NCBI RefSeq assembly: GCF_000239775.1 | Contig: NZ_CAFI01000439.1 | Span: 1 to 64,000 of the forward strand | Direction of reading: 5' to 3' | Length of the DNA: 64,000 bases | Source: Bradyrhizobium sp. ORS 375 | Lineage (GTDB): Bacteria > Pseudomonadota > Alphaproteobacteria > Rhizobiales > Xanthobacteraceae | In this document: piece by piece, positions 50,161 through 59,289 of the stretch | How positions within the stretch are numbered: position 1 is the stretch's first letter | Layout: each line of letters starts with the position of its first letter | Program-made: the position numbers and the translations under genes | Notes under the pieces: model-generated | What the model was told of the DNA's origin: nothing | Seen by the model: the letters and a program-made list of their open reading frames with translations, nothing else | The model's database searches: none

Positions 50161-51105
50161 ATGAGGATCTGCTTTATCGGAGCAGGAGCCTTGGGCTCGA
50201 CCATCGGCGGCACGCTGGCGCGGGGCGGGGCCGAGGTCTGGCTGATCGATCCGTTCGAGGCCCATGTCGACGCGATCAATGCGGCGGGCCTGAGGATGCT
50301 CGAAGGTGACGCCGAGAGCGTTGTGAAGGTCACTGCCTGCACCTCCGCGGCCGAGGTCGGCGCGGTGGCGGACCTCCTCATCGTCCTGGTCAAATCCTAC
50401 CATACGCGGGATGCCATCCGGGCGGCAGCGCCGATCATCGGGCCGCGGACGGTGGTGATGTCGCTTCAAAACGGACTTGGCCACGAGGACATTCTGTCGG
50501 AGGAGGTCGGTCGTGACCGGGTGATGGCCGGCAAGACCTACGTCGGCGGCGTGCTGTTGGGCCCGGGTCATGTTTGCTCGGGGGTGGTCGGCAAGGAAAC
50601 CATCATCGGCGAACTCGACGGACGTGTGACGGAACGCGCATTGCGAATTTCCGAGACCTTCAATCATGCCGGCCTTCTCACGCTGCTCAGCGACAACATC
50701 CTGGGCACGATGTGGGACAAGCTCTTTATCAACGTCGCCGGCGGCGGGGTGACTGCCATTACCGGTCTGACCTACGGCGGCCTCTATTCGCTCCCGATTC
50801 TGGAAGAGTGCGCGCTGGCCGCAATTTCGGAGGGCATCGCGGTGGCTCAGGCTGCCGGCGTGAGGATCTCGATCACCGACCCGCGGCGTGCCTGGACGAT
50901 GGCGTCTGCTGGACTGCCGCCCGAGTTCAAGACGTCGATGTTGCAGAGCTTGCAGTCGGGCAATCTGACCGAGGTCGATTACATCCACGGTTCCGTCGTG
51001 CGGTGGGGTGCCAAGCTCCACGTGCCGACGCCGGTCAACTCCACTCTCGTCGCACTGATCAAGGGCATCGAGTACGCCCGCAGCGATTATCCCGGAAAGG
51101 CCTGA
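50161..51105 (+). CDS. Ketopantoate reductase family (ApbA/PanE-like) protein
   Basis: 314 residues. FIGAGALGSTIGGTLARGGAEV binds NADP, VKSYHTRDAIRAA carries the conserved Lys, and the C-terminal helical domain has the DNILGTMWDKLFINVA motif with the second Lys and Asn. Family enzymes reduce 2-oxo acids. In a catabolic operon rather than with pan genes, it more likely acts on another 2-keto/2-hydroxy acid. First gene of the plus-strand operon, 4 bases before the VOC gene. Confidence 0.87.
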   Translation: MRICFIGAGALGSTIGGTLARGGAEVWLIDPFEAHVDAINAAGLRMLEGDAESVVKVTACTSAAEVGAVADLLIVLVKSYHTRDAIRAAAPIIGPRTVVMSLQNGLGHEDILSEEVGRDRVMAGKTYVGGVLLGPGHVCSGVVGKETIIGELDGRVTERALRISETFNHAGLLTLLSDNILGTMWDKLFINVAGGGVTAITGLTYGGLYSLPILEECALAAISEGIAVAQAAGVRISITDPRRAWTMASAGLPPEFKTSMLQSLQSGNLTEVDYIHGSVVRWGAKLHVPTPVNSTLVALIKGIEYARSDYPGKA

Positions 51106-51109
51106 GACG

Positions 51110-51496
51110 ATGTCGCTGCCGCGCGCTTATGTCGAGCACGTCGCCATTCGCGTGCCGGACGTCGACCGACACGTCGGCTTCTTTCGCGACGTGCTGGGTC
51201 TCGCCATTCGCGATGAGCAACCCGCCGATGGCGCTCGTCCGCGCCAGGTGTGGGTGCTCGGCAGCGTGCAACTGATCGAAGATCCGGATTTTGTCGGACC
51301 AGAGGGGCGTCTCGCCCATCTCGGCATCATGGTCGACGACTACGACGGCGTGCTCGCCCGTGCCGCAGCCTGGGGCGCCACGGCGCTGCCGGCCGGGCCG
51401 AACTGGCTGGAGCTGCCAGGCGGGCTCAACGTCGAAATCCTGCAAGCGAGCGCGGGCGCGGTGGAAGCCGCCCTGGCGATCAATCCCCGCGCTTAG
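51110..51496 (+). CDS. VOC superfamily protein (glyoxalase/dioxygenase fold)
   Basis: 128 residues, one VOC module. EHVAIRVPDVDRHVGFFRDV at the start and AHLGIMVDDYDGV give two likely metal His, and GLNVEILQ the C-terminal Glu. Single-module VOC proteins include glyoxalase, methylmalonyl-CoA epimerase and small isomerases. It is too short to be a 3-dehydroshikimate dehydratase. Position between dehydrogenase and MaoC genes suggests an isomerase or epimerase step. Function open. Confidence 0.8.
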   Translation: MSLPRAYVEHVAIRVPDVDRHVGFFRDVLGLAIRDEQPADGARPRQVWVLGSVQLIEDPDFVGPEGRLAHLGIMVDDYDGVLARAAAWGATALPAGPNWLELPGGLNVEILQASAGAVEAALAINPRA

Positions 51497-51515
51497 CTCC
51501 AGAGAGAGATACGAT

Positions 51516-51986
51516 ATGACCGAGGAGCGCTATTGGGACGACGCCAACGTCGGTGACGAATGCATCACTCCCTCAGTGACGGTCACCGAAGCGATGGTGA
51601 ATGCCTATGCTGAACTGACGGGTGATTTCACGCCTGTCCACGTCGACGAGGACTATGCCAAGACCACGCCATTTGGAACGCGCGTCGCGCACGGGCTATT
51701 TGGTCTGTCGCTCGCCGACGGCTTGAAGACCCGCGCCGACTACCGGTTCCTTCCGGGGATGTCACTGGGCTGGACGTGGGATTTCAAGCTGCCCATCAAG
51801 CTCGGCGACACCGTACATGTGAAGTTCCGCGTCGGTTCGATGCGCGCCACGAGGCGGGAAGGGTGGGGCATCGTGGTGCTGCCCTCGGAGCTGATCAATC
51901 AGCGCGGCGAAGTGGTGCAACTGGGCGAGCACCGGCTGATGATTCCGATGCGCCCGAAGATCAGCGCCGCAGGAGAGCCGGCATGA
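51516..51986 (+). CDS. MaoC-family (hotdog) dehydratase
   Basis: 156 residues, single hotdog domain. The hydratase-2 motif is DFTPVHVDEDYAKTTPFG followed by TRVAHGLFGLSLADG, with the catalytic Asp/His. It hydrates or dehydrates an enoyl-CoA/3-hydroxyacyl-CoA. The stop overlaps the CoA-transferase start by ATGA, which fits conversion of a CoA ester made by that enzyme. AGAGAGA before ATG 51516. Confidence 0.88.
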   Translation: MTEERYWDDANVGDECITPSVTVTEAMVNAYAELTGDFTPVHVDEDYAKTTPFGTRVAHGLFGLSLADGLKTRADYRFLPGMSLGWTWDFKLPIKLGDTVHVKFRVGSMRATRREGWGIVVLPSELINQRGEVVQLGEHRLMIPMRPKISAAGEPA

Positions 51987-53209
51987 CCACACAAGATCGG
52001 CCGCTCAAGGGCGTTCGCGTCATCGACTACAGCCATTTCCTTGCAGGCCCGTTCATGGGCCGTTGCCTCGCCGCCATGGGCGCGGAGGTCGTCAAGGTCG
52101 AGCGTCCCAGGGATGGCGATGCGGGCCGCGCCCATGGCTATTTCAAGGACGGACAGTCCGGCTACTTCCTGCAGCAGAACATGGGCAAGCAGGGATTGTG
52201 CATCGATCTGCGCGACAAGCGCGGTCTGGACCTGATGATGAAGCTGGTCGACACGGCCGATGTCTTCATCGAGAACTACCGTCCCGGCGCTCTTGAGCGG
52301 CTCGGACTCGGCTACAAGGCGCTGTCGGCGCGGAATACGAGGCTGATCTACTGCTCGGTCTCCGCCTATGGCCATACCGGCCCCTATGCCGACCGGCCGG
52401 GTTTTGGCCTGATCGCAGAGGCGATGTCCGGCGCCCTGGCGCAGTTGGGCACGCCCGGCGAAGCGCCGCCGCTGCTGCGGATGCCGCTGGCCGACATGTA
52501 CACCGGCATTCATGGTGTCGCAGCAATCAACGCCGCGCTGGTCGGCCGCGCGTCGTCCGGACGCGGCCAGCATATCGATCTGGCGCTGTACGACTGCATG
52601 GTCTCGATGCACGACTATGCGGTTCAGCGCTACTTCCTCTCCGGTGGCACTGACCTGCCCAAGCAGACCGGCAGCGGACAGCCGGACTCGACCGTCTACG
52701 GGGTCTTTCCGGCCAAGGACGGCAACCTGGTCATCGCAGCGCAAGTCGATGACGCGTGGCGACGCTTGGCGGCGCTGATCGGCGGGGAGGCGTTGGCGTC
52801 CGACGAGCGCTTTGCCCGGCCTGCGGCGCGGAACGCCCATTATGCCGAAGCGATGCAGATCGTGCGCAACTGGACGCTGTCGCAGCCGTCTCGAGACGCC
52901 TGTCTCGCCGCACTCGACCAGGCGGGAGTGCCGTCGGCTCCGGTGCAGACGATCGAGGAGGTCGTGATGGATCCGCAGATCCATGCCCGCGGCATGCTGG
53001 TGGTGCAGGAGCATCCGGTGCTCGGCAAGGTGACGCTGCCGAACCTGCCTTTCCGCTTCTCCGACTGTGACACCACGGTCCGCACGCCGGCCCCCCTGCT
53101 TGGACAGGACAACCGCCGGATCGCCGCATCGCTCGGATTCTCGGCCGAGACCGTCGATGCGATGGTGCGCGACGGCGTTCTCTACAACGAAGACGCAGTG
53201 AAGGAGTGA
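51983..53209 (+). CDS. Type III CoA-transferase (CaiB/BaiF family)
   Basis: 408 residues. GVRVIDYSHFLAGPFMGRCL, ENYRPGALERLGLGY and the catalytic Asp171 in LADMYTGIHG are the family marks. It moves CoA between carboxylic acids. ATG 51983 is fixed by the ATGA overlap with the MaoC gene and the AGGAGA ahead. Acts with the MaoC hydratase on a CoA-activated acid. Followed after 3 bases by the first shikimate dehydrogenase gene. Confidence 0.9.
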   Translation: MTTQDRPLKGVRVIDYSHFLAGPFMGRCLAAMGAEVVKVERPRDGDAGRAHGYFKDGQSGYFLQQNMGKQGLCIDLRDKRGLDLMMKLVDTADVFIENYRPGALERLGLGYKALSARNTRLIYCSVSAYGHTGPYADRPGFGLIAEAMSGALAQLGTPGEAPPLLRMPLADMYTGIHGVAAINAALVGRASSGRGQHIDLALYDCMVSMHDYAVQRYFLSGGTDLPKQTGSGQPDSTVYGVFPAKDGNLVIAAQVDDAWRRLAALIGGEALASDERFARPAARNAHYAEAMQIVRNWTLSQPSRDACLAALDQAGVPSAPVQTIEEVVMDPQIHARGMLVVQEHPVLGKVTLPNLPFRFSDCDTTVRTPAPLLGQDNRRIAASLGFSAETVDAMVRDGVLYNEDAVKE

Positions 53210-53212
53210 GCG

Positions 53213-54040
53213 ATGACTGACCGCTATGCCGTCATCGGCAATCCGATCGGGTTCACCAAGTCGCCCTTCATTCACGGCACGTTCGCCGAGGCAACTGGAC
53301 AGGACCTCTCCTACGAAGCGATCGAGGGTCCGGTTGGAGGCTTTGCCGGACGGGTCGATCAATTTCGCGCCGAGGGTGCCAAGGGGCTGAACATCACCGC
53401 CCCGTTCAAGCTCGATGCCTTCGCCTATGCGACTGAGCTTTCGGACAGCGCAAAGCGGGCCGGCGCGGTGAACTGTCTGAAGTTCGAGGGCGACCGGATC
53501 ATTGCCGAGAATTTCGATGGTGTCGGCCTTGTGCGCGACATCACCGTGAACCTTGGGGTGAGAATGAGCGGTCGGCGTGTCCTGATGCTCGGCGCCGGAG
53601 GAGCAGCCCGCGGTGCACTGCTGCCGTTCCTGCGCCAGGAGCCGGCTGAGCTGGTTCTTGTCAATCGAACGCTGTCGAAGGCGGTGGCGCTGGCTGAAGA
53701 GTTTGCCGGTTGTGGTCCCTTGATCGTCAGCGGCTATGCCGAACTGGCCGACCTCGCCGAAGCCTATGACATCGTTGTCAACGCGACCTCGGCCAGCCTG
53801 CGAGGCGAGATGCCGCCACCTCCAGGCAATGTCTTGCGGGGCGCGGAACTGGCGTACGACCTCGCCTACGGCAAGGGATTGACGCCCTTCCTGAAGGCCG
53901 GGCGCGCAGCAGGCGTTGCCAAGCTCGCGGACGGCGTCGGCATGCTGGTCGAGCAGGCTGCTGAAGCCTTTGTCTGGTGGCGCGGCGTCAGGCCGAGCAC
54001 GGCCGAGGTGATTACCAAGCTAACCGTTCCCTTGGCCTGA
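53213..54040 (+). CDS. aroE: Shikimate dehydrogenase family protein (copy 1)
   Basis: 275 residues. AVIGNPIGFTKSPFIHG (the SxS site is TKS here), catalytic Lys in NITAPFKLDAFA, Asp in NFDGVGLVRDI, and the NADP loop LGAGGAARGALLPFL with NRTLSKA. This is the biosynthetic AroE-like type (NADP). As it is the second dehydrogenase-coding gene of a catabolic operon, it may serve shikimate catabolism instead. The neighbouring paralogue is of a different subtype. Confidence 0.87.
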   Translation: MTDRYAVIGNPIGFTKSPFIHGTFAEATGQDLSYEAIEGPVGGFAGRVDQFRAEGAKGLNITAPFKLDAFAYATELSDSAKRAGAVNCLKFEGDRIIAENFDGVGLVRDITVNLGVRMSGRRVLMLGAGGAARGALLPFLRQEPAELVLVNRTLSKAVALAEEFAGCGPLIVSGYAELADLAEAYDIVVNATSASLRGEMPPPPGNVLRGAELAYDLAYGKGLTPFLKAGRAAGVAKLADGVGMLVEQAAEAFVWWRGVRPSTAEVITKLTVPLA

Positions 54041-54053
54041 CGGGCAGCGAGAT

Positions 54054-54917
54054 ATGTCGGCGGTCCATTTCAAACCCAGTTTTCTCGTCGGTCTGATCGG
54101 CAGCGGCATCGCGGCGTCGCGCACCCCGCCGATGCACGAAGCCGCCGCTGATGCGGCCGGTCTCCGCTATATCTACAAGAAGATCGATCTGGCGGAGTTG
54201 AAGCTCGGTGTCGAAGCCTTGCCTGATTTGGTCACGGCAGCAAGGCGAATGGGATTTGACGGGCTGAACGTGACCCATCCCTGCAAGCAAGCGATCCTTC
54301 CGCTGCTCGACGAGCTCTCGCCGGATGCAGAAGCCCTTGGCGCGGTGAACACCGTGGTCATCAGGAATGGCCGAACGACCGGCCACAACACGGACTGGTT
54401 CGGCTTCGCCGAGAATTTCCGCCGCAACATGCAAGGTGCTCCGCTTGGCCGCGTCGTCCAGTTCGGCGCCGGCGGCGCGGGCGCAGCAGTCGCGTTCGCG
54501 CTCATGAAGCTCGGCGTACAGGATCTGACGATCATAGACGTCGACTTGGCGAAGGCGCGGAGCGTCGTTGACGGATTGTCAGCGCGATTCGAAAAGGGGC
54601 TCCTGAAGGTCGGCCAGGATGTCGCGGCCGCCGTGGCTGCCGCAGACGGGATTGTCAATGCGACGCCGATCGGCATGGACAAATATCCAGGGACACCGTT
54701 GCCGACAGCCTTGCTGCGTCCGAGTCTCTGGGTGGCCGAGATCATCTACTTCCCGCTGGAGACCGCATTGCTGCGCGCAGCGCGTGGCCTCGGCTGCAGC
54801 ACGGTCGGCGGCGGCGGCATGGCGATCTTCCAAGGCACCGAAGCATTCCGCCTGTTCACGGGCATCTCACCGGATCCAGACGTCTTCTTCACGACTTTCG
54901 CATCCCTGGGAGGGTGA
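54054..54917 (+). CDS. Quinate/shikimate dehydrogenase (NAD-type, copy 2)
   Basis: 287 residues. LIGSGIAASRTPPMHEAAADAAGL, catalytic Lys in LNVTHPCKQAI, and GHNTDWFGFAENF (Asp binding the substrate hydroxyl). The nucleotide loop GAGGAGAAVAFAL is followed by IIDVD, where the Asp after the second strand indicates NAD+ rather than NADP preference. The SRTPPMHE form is that of Corynebacterium-type quinate/shikimate dehydrogenase. It would oxidise quinate or shikimate to the 3-dehydro form, to be handled by the dehydroquinase at 58005. Confidence 0.87.
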   Translation: MSAVHFKPSFLVGLIGSGIAASRTPPMHEAAADAAGLRYIYKKIDLAELKLGVEALPDLVTAARRMGFDGLNVTHPCKQAILPLLDELSPDAEALGAVNTVVIRNGRTTGHNTDWFGFAENFRRNMQGAPLGRVVQFGAGGAGAAVAFALMKLGVQDLTIIDVDLAKARSVVDGLSARFEKGLLKVGQDVAAAVAAADGIVNATPIGMDKYPGTPLPTALLRPSLWVAEIIYFPLETALLRAARGLGCSTVGGGGMAIFQGTEAFRLFTGISPDPDVFFTTFASLGG

Positions 54918-54968
54918 CACCCGGCCGATGGGCGAGCGGTACGCACAACGCCCGAGAGGAAACGCACG

Positions 54969-55637
54969 ATGGGCTACACGCTCGATTTCTCGGTGGTCTG
55001 GCATGCCATGCCCACGCTGCTGTGGGGATGCGTCGGCACATTGGGCCTGGCGCTGGCCGGAATGACGTTGGCAATGGTGATCGGCGTCGCCGGCGTTGCG
55101 GCGCGCGATTCGAAGGCGGCGTGGCTGCGTGCTGTTGTGATCGGCTTCGTCGAGATCGTGCGCAATACACCTTTCCTGGTGCAGATCTTCTTCCTGTTCT
55201 TTGCCCTGCCGCTCATCGGACTGAAGCTCAATCCGACAGCGACCGCAATCATCGCACTCGGTGTCAACGGTGGCGCCTACGCCATCGAGATCATCCGCGG
55301 TGGGGTTCAGTCCATCCATAGAGGACAGTTGGAGGCTGGTTACGCGCTCGGACTGCACAAAGGGCAGGTCTTCCGGTTCATTGTGCTCAAGCCCGCGCTC
55401 CGCGCAATCTATCCCTCGCTCACGGGGCAGTTCATCATGCTGACGCTGACATCGTCGATCTGTTCGGCGGTTTCGGCCTACGAATTGACCTCGGTTGCGC
55501 AGCGGATCGAAAGCGACACGTTCCGCAGCTTCGAAGTCTACTTCTCCGTGACCTTTCTCTATCTCGCGATCTCCTGGCTGTTGATGCTGGGCTTCGCCGC
55601 CATCTCTTACCGCTTCTTCTCACATCCGACACGCTGA
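54969..55637 (+). CDS. Polar amino-acid-type ABC permease
   Basis: 222 residues, five membrane helices, with the HisM/HisQ EAA loop ALRAIYPSLTGQFIMLTLTSS and AYEITSVAQRIES-like segment. GMTLAMVIGVAGVAARDS is the typical N-terminal helix. Forms the channel with the next permease gene (10 bases on). GAGAGGAAACG precedes the ATG. Confidence 0.88.
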   Translation: MGYTLDFSVVWHAMPTLLWGCVGTLGLALAGMTLAMVIGVAGVAARDSKAAWLRAVVIGFVEIVRNTPFLVQIFFLFFALPLIGLKLNPTATAIIALGVNGGAYAIEIIRGGVQSIHRGQLEAGYALGLHKGQVFRFIVLKPALRAIYPSLTGQFIMLTLTSSICSAVSAYELTSVAQRIESDTFRSFEVYFSVTFLYLAISWLLMLGFAAISYRFFSHPTR

Positions 55638-55647
55638 GGAGGAGATC

Positions 55648-56304
55648 ATGGCACCGCATTTTGGCCTTGCTGAGTTCGGCTTCCTGCTGCGCGGGCTGCA
55701 ATGGACGATGCTGCTGACGCTGGTTGCGTTCGTGGGCGGCTGCACCGCGGGGCTGGCTGTCGCATTGCTGCGTACCTGTGGTCATAAGGGCGTGGAATGG
55801 ATCGTCCGCGTCTACATCGGGATCTTCCAGGGTACGCCGCTGCTGCTGCAGCTGTTCGTTGTATATTACGGCTTGGCGCTGACCGGGCTGAAGCTCGACG
55901 CTTTCGTCGCGGTGGCGATCGGTTTCACCGTGAATGCCTCGGCCTTTCTTGGCGAGATCTGGCGCGGCGCGATCCAGGCGGTGCCGCTCGGCCAGACCGA
56001 GGCAGCGATGGCGCTCGGGCTGCACTATTCATCCCGCATGCGTGACATCGTGCTGCCGCAGGCGATCCGAATCTCGCTGCCGGCCACCATCGGCTATCTC
56101 GTGCAGCTCATCAAAGGCACATCGCTCGCCGCCATTGTCGGCTTCATCGAGCTCGCCCGCGCCGGTCAGATCGTATCGAACCAGACCTTCCAGCCGTTGC
56201 TCGTCTTCGGCGTGGTCGGCGCAATGTATTTCGTCCTCTGCTGGCCACTCTCGTGGTGGGGCAGCCGGATGGAGGCCAGGCTCGCCTTGGCCGGTCAAAG
56301 GTAG
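55648..56304 (+). CDS. Polar amino-acid-type ABC permease (second subunit)
   Basis: 218 residues, five membrane helices. YIGIFQGTPLLLQLFVVYYG and the EAA loop VLPQAIRISLPATIGYLVQLIKGTSLAAIVG are the His/Glu/Arg permease marks. Preceded by GAGGAGATC. Pairs with the gene at 54969; both are followed by the binding-protein and ATPase genes, a complete importer. Confidence 0.88.
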   Translation: MAPHFGLAEFGFLLRGLQWTMLLTLVAFVGGCTAGLAVALLRTCGHKGVEWIVRVYIGIFQGTPLLLQLFVVYYGLALTGLKLDAFVAVAIGFTVNASAFLGEIWRGAIQAVPLGQTEAAMALGLHYSSRMRDIVLPQAIRISLPATIGYLVQLIKGTSLAAIVGFIELARAGQIVSNQTFQPLLVFGVVGAMYFVLCWPLSWWGSRMEARLALAGQR

Positions 56305-56360
56305 GAACGGCGCACCTGCTCAATCAAAAACACAGCCAGCAACAACGGAGGAAACACAAA

Positions 56361-57188
56361 ATGCTACTTTCCATCACTCGCCGCCAGCTCGGCGTTGCGC
56401 TTCTCGCAATGGCGGCTGTCGCCACGCCGGGCAAAGCAAGTGCCGGCACGTTGGAGGACGTCAAGAAGAAGGGTGTCGTCGTCATCGGCATTCAGGGCGA
56501 TAATCCTCCCTGGGGCTATGTTGACAGCTCAGGAAAGCAGGATGGCATCGATGCCGACATGGGGCGCGCCTTCGCTGAATACCTCGGCGTAAAGGCCGAA
56601 TTCACCCCGCTGGCCGTGGCCAATCGTATCCCGGCACTGACCACGGGCCGTGTGGACATCCTGTTCGCGACCATGGCCATGCTGCCGGATCGCGCCAAAG
56701 CGGTGCAGTATTCCAAGCCCTATGTCGCCAACGAGATCACGCTGGTCGCAGCCAAGGCGATGCCGATCAGCAGCAATGCTGACATGGGAAAATACGTCAT
56801 CGGCGTCCCGCGCTCCTCGACGCAAGACACCCAGGTCACCAACAATGCGCCGTCGGGCACCGAGATCCGCCGGTTCGACGATGATGCGGCCACGATCCAA
56901 GCGCTGCTCTCGGGCCAGGTCCAGGCCGTCGGTGCGAACTTGTTCTACCCGCAACGTCTCAACGCCGCAAAGCCTGATCTCGGATTCGAGCCCAAGCTCC
57001 ACTTCACCGCGCTGTACAACGGCGCATGCACCCGCCTGGGTGAGAAGGAGTGGAACGAGACGGTCAACAAGTTCATCGATCAGATCAAGTCGGACGGCAG
57101 GCTGGCCGCCTTCTACGCCAAATGGATGAAGGTGCCCGTGCCGACCTTCCCCGACTCCGTCCCCGGCGTTCCGTTCACCGTCCAGTAG
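56361..57188 (+). CDS. ABC transporter substrate-binding protein, amino-acid (SBP family 3) type
   Basis: 275 residues. Signal peptide in [19 protein letters not shown], cleavage around KASAG, then [23 protein letters not shown], the standard family 3 start, and [33 protein letters not shown] lies 7-8 bases before the ATG. Located inside the shikimate/quinate-type operon, so the ligand may be shikimate, quinate or an aromatic amino acid rather than a normal polar one; inference. A hairpin follows its stop. Confidence 0.88.
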   Translation: MLLSITRRQLGVALLAMAAVATPGKASAGTLEDVKKKGVVVIGIQGDNPPWGYVDSSGKQDGIDADMGRAFAEYLGVKAEFTPLAVANRIPALTTGRVDILFATMAMLPDRAKAVQYSKPYVANEITLVAAKAMPISSNADMGKYVIGVPRSSTQDTQVTNNAPSGTEIRRFDDDAATIQALLSGQVQAVGANLFYPQRLNAAKPDLGFEPKLHFTALYNGACTRLGEKEWNETVNKFIDQIKSDGRLAAFYAKWMKVPVPTFPDSVPGVPFTVQ

Positions 57189-57196
57189 CCACGCAA

Positions 57197-57223
57197 GCGG
57201 CCGGCGCGACCTGCGTCGGCCGC
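57197..57223 (+). promoter_or_regulatory. Intercistronic hairpin after the binding-protein gene
   Basis: Eleven-base arms (57197-57207 and 57213-57223, GCGGCCGGCGC against GCGTCGGCCGC, one wobble pair) with a 5-base loop, 8 bases after the stop. It shares GGCCGGCGCGACC with the hairpin at 20031-20057. Confidence 0.6.
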
Positions 57224-57244
57224 CGCTCGACAGCGGAGACGAGC

Positions 57245-57991
57245 ATGCAGGACCAGATCCTGATCGAAATGAAGGGCGTGCAGAAGTGGTACGGCAGATA
57301 TCAAGCCCTCCGCAACGTTGATCTCACCGTGCGCAGAGGTGAAAAGATCGTGCTGTGCGGTCCGTCCGGTTCGGGCAAGTCGACGCTGATCCGCTGCATC
57401 AACCGCCTGGAGGCGATTCAGCAGGGCAGCATTGCCGTCAACGGTCATGCGCTGGACGACAGCATCAAGGCGATCGACGTCGTGCGTCAGGACGTCGGGA
57501 TGGTGTTTCAGAGCTTCAATCTGTTTCCGCATTTGACGGTGTTGCAGAACTGCATGCTCGCGCCGATTCGCGCGCGCCGCATCAGCAAGACAGAGGCGGA
57601 GGCGACCGCGCGAAAATATCTTGAGCGGGTGCGCATCGGCGACCAGGCCGAGAAGTATCCGGCTCAGCTATCGGGCGGCCAGCAACAGCGCGTCGCGATC
57701 GCGCGCGCGCTCTGCATGCAGCCCAAGGTGATGCTGTTTGACGAGCCGACGTCCGCCCTCGACCCCGAGATGGTCAAGGAAGTGCTCGATACGATGATCG
57801 GCCTCGCCAACGACGGCATGACCATGATCTGCGTCACCCACGAGATGGGCTTTGCCCGCCAAGTTGCCGATCGCATCATCTTCATGGCTGACGGACAGAT
57901 CATCGAAGAAGGCGCACCCGATGCTTTCTTCCGCAATCCTCAGCACGCCCGCACCAAGCAGTTCCTTGGTGAGATTCTCGCTCATCACTGA
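57245..57991 (+). CDS. Polar amino-acid-type ABC transporter ATPase
   Basis: 248 residues. Walker [11 protein letters not shown]-loop [11 protein letters not shown], signature [15 protein letters not shown], Walker [15 protein letters not shown] and the H-loop [10 protein letters not shown]. The HisP/GlnQ subgroup. ATG 57245 is used; GGAGACGAG lies just before it. Completes the importer and is followed by aroQ. Confidence 0.93.
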   Translation: MQDQILIEMKGVQKWYGRYQALRNVDLTVRRGEKIVLCGPSGSGKSTLIRCINRLEAIQQGSIAVNGHALDDSIKAIDVVRQDVGMVFQSFNLFPHLTVLQNCMLAPIRARRISKTEAEATARKYLERVRIGDQAEKYPAQLSGGQQQRVAIARALCMQPKVMLFDEPTSALDPEMVKEVLDTMIGLANDGMTMICVTHEMGFARQVADRIIFMADGQIIEEGAPDAFFRNPQHARTKQFLGEILAHH

Positions 57992-58004
57992 ACGGAGTAC
58001 GTCC

Positions 58005-58451
58005 ATGAGCCGTCTTGTCTACGTCTTGAACGGGCCAAATCTCAATCTGCTCGGCAAGCGTCAGCCCCACATCTACGGTCATGAGACGCTTGCGGATGTG
58101 GAGCGGGATTGTCAGGTGCTGGCCAAGGCGATCGGGCTGGAGATCCGCTTTCACCAATCCAACAGAGAATACGAGATCATCGATTGGATCCATGAGGCGC
58201 GGGAGACGGCCGCTGGCATCGTGATGAACCCCGCGGCTTTCACCCATACCTCGGTCGCCATTCTGGATGCCCTGAACACGTTCGAAGGGACGGTGATCGA
58301 GGTACATATTTCAAACGTTCACAAGCGCGAGGAGTTTCGCCACCACTCGTTTGTCTCCAAGCGAGCTGATGGGGTGATCGCAGGATTCGGCACTCAGGGG
58401 TATCTGCTCGGCTTGCGTCGCGTCGCCAAGCTGCTCGACCAAAGGGACTAG
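58005..58451 (+). CDS. aroQ: Type II 3-dehydroquinate dehydratase
   Basis: 148 residues, the normal length. [17 protein letters not shown] (with the lid Arg and Tyr), [17 protein letters not shown], catalytic His in [17 protein letters not shown] and [18 protein letters not shown] are all present. It interconverts 3-dehydroquinate and 3-dehydroshikimate. Being last in an operon with quinate/shikimate dehydrogenases and an importer, rather than with chorismate genes, it is probably the catabolic isoenzyme. Preceded by CGGAG 8 bases from the ATG. Confidence 0.93.
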   Translation: MSRLVYVLNGPNLNLLGKRQPHIYGHETLADVERDCQVLAKAIGLEIRFHQSNREYEIIDWIHEARETAAGIVMNPAAFTHTSVAILDALNTFEGTVIEVHISNVHKREEFRHHSFVSKRADGVIAGFGTQGYLLGLRRVAKLLDQRD

Positions 58452-58604
58452 TGTCAGAAAAGTATATCGGTCCGTCTGTCAGTGATGGGAGCTGCGAGCT
58501 GATAAGCGGCTTTGGGGAACATTCGACCACCGGCATGTCATCCGCAGGATTTTACATTGGATCTGCTGCGATTGCACCAGTTCAAGCCATCGGCCTCTCA
58601 CATA

Positions 58605-59279
58605 TCACCCTTGGCCTCGCCTGCGCGGCCTGCTCGATAGCATGCTCCCAGCCAGTTCCTGGGCCGCCCGGATCAGATTGTTCATCGCCTGCGTGAACAG
58701 ATCTGCATCCCGCAGCGCCAGCCACTGGTTGAGCATGCCGACGAAGCTCGTGTAGATGAAGTTGGCGAGCTCCATGATCTGCGGCTCGTCCTCGGGGCGG
58801 ACATCCGTCGCCATGCGCAGCGAGTCGGCGTAGAGCGACAAAAACTCGCGGTCCTTCTCGCGAGCCATGTGCTCGGCATGGGGATGTCGAAGCACGTAGA
58901 GCGTCATTTCCTGCAGTGCCAGCTGCTCGCCGGGGGCCTTTTCGATCTCGCTCCAGATGAAGCGCAGGAGATCGGCGATGCGGTCATGGAGCTTCTGCGG
59001 AGCCGCGAATTGGTTCGCCAGGGTGGCGCGGTAGTTGGCGACGAGGAGCTCCATGACCTTGAAGAGGATCTCCTCCTTGTCATGAAAGTGATAGTGCAGC
59101 GTTGCGACGTTGACGCCGGCAGCCTCGGCAATCTTGCGGGTCGTGGCGCGGTAGACGCCCTCCGCGATCATCACCTTGAGCGCCGCGTCGATGATCTGCT
59201 CGCGCCGGCCGTCGCTATTGGGACGCGCGGAGCTCGTTCTGGTGACAGGCTGGTTCATGGGATTCATGTTGCCGCGCAT
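58605..59279 (-). CDS. TetR/AcrR family transcriptional regulator
   Basis: 224 residues from ATG 59279; alternative ATGs at 59267 and 59258 are in frame and no ribosome site decides. The helix-turn-helix is TTRKIAEAAGVNVATLHYHF, preceded by IDAALKVMIAEG. The C-terminal domain has no recognisable ligand motif. It lies 10 bases downstream of the amidase gene on the same strand, so is co-transcribed with it. It probably controls the divergent amidase/ABC promoter through the inverted repeats at 60758-60819. Confidence 0.88.
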   Translation of the reverse strand: MRGNMNPMNQPVTRTSSARPNSDGRREQIIDAALKVMIAEGVYRATTRKIAEAAGVNVATLHYHFHDKEEILFKVMELLVANYRATLANQFAAPQKLHDRIADLLRFIWSEIEKAPGEQLALQEMTLYVLRHPHAEHMAREKDREFLSLYADSLRMATDVRPEDEPQIMELANFIYTSFVGMLNQWLALRDADLFTQAMNNLIRAAQELAGSMLSSRPRRRGQG

Positions 59280-59289
59280 CGGCACCAAA

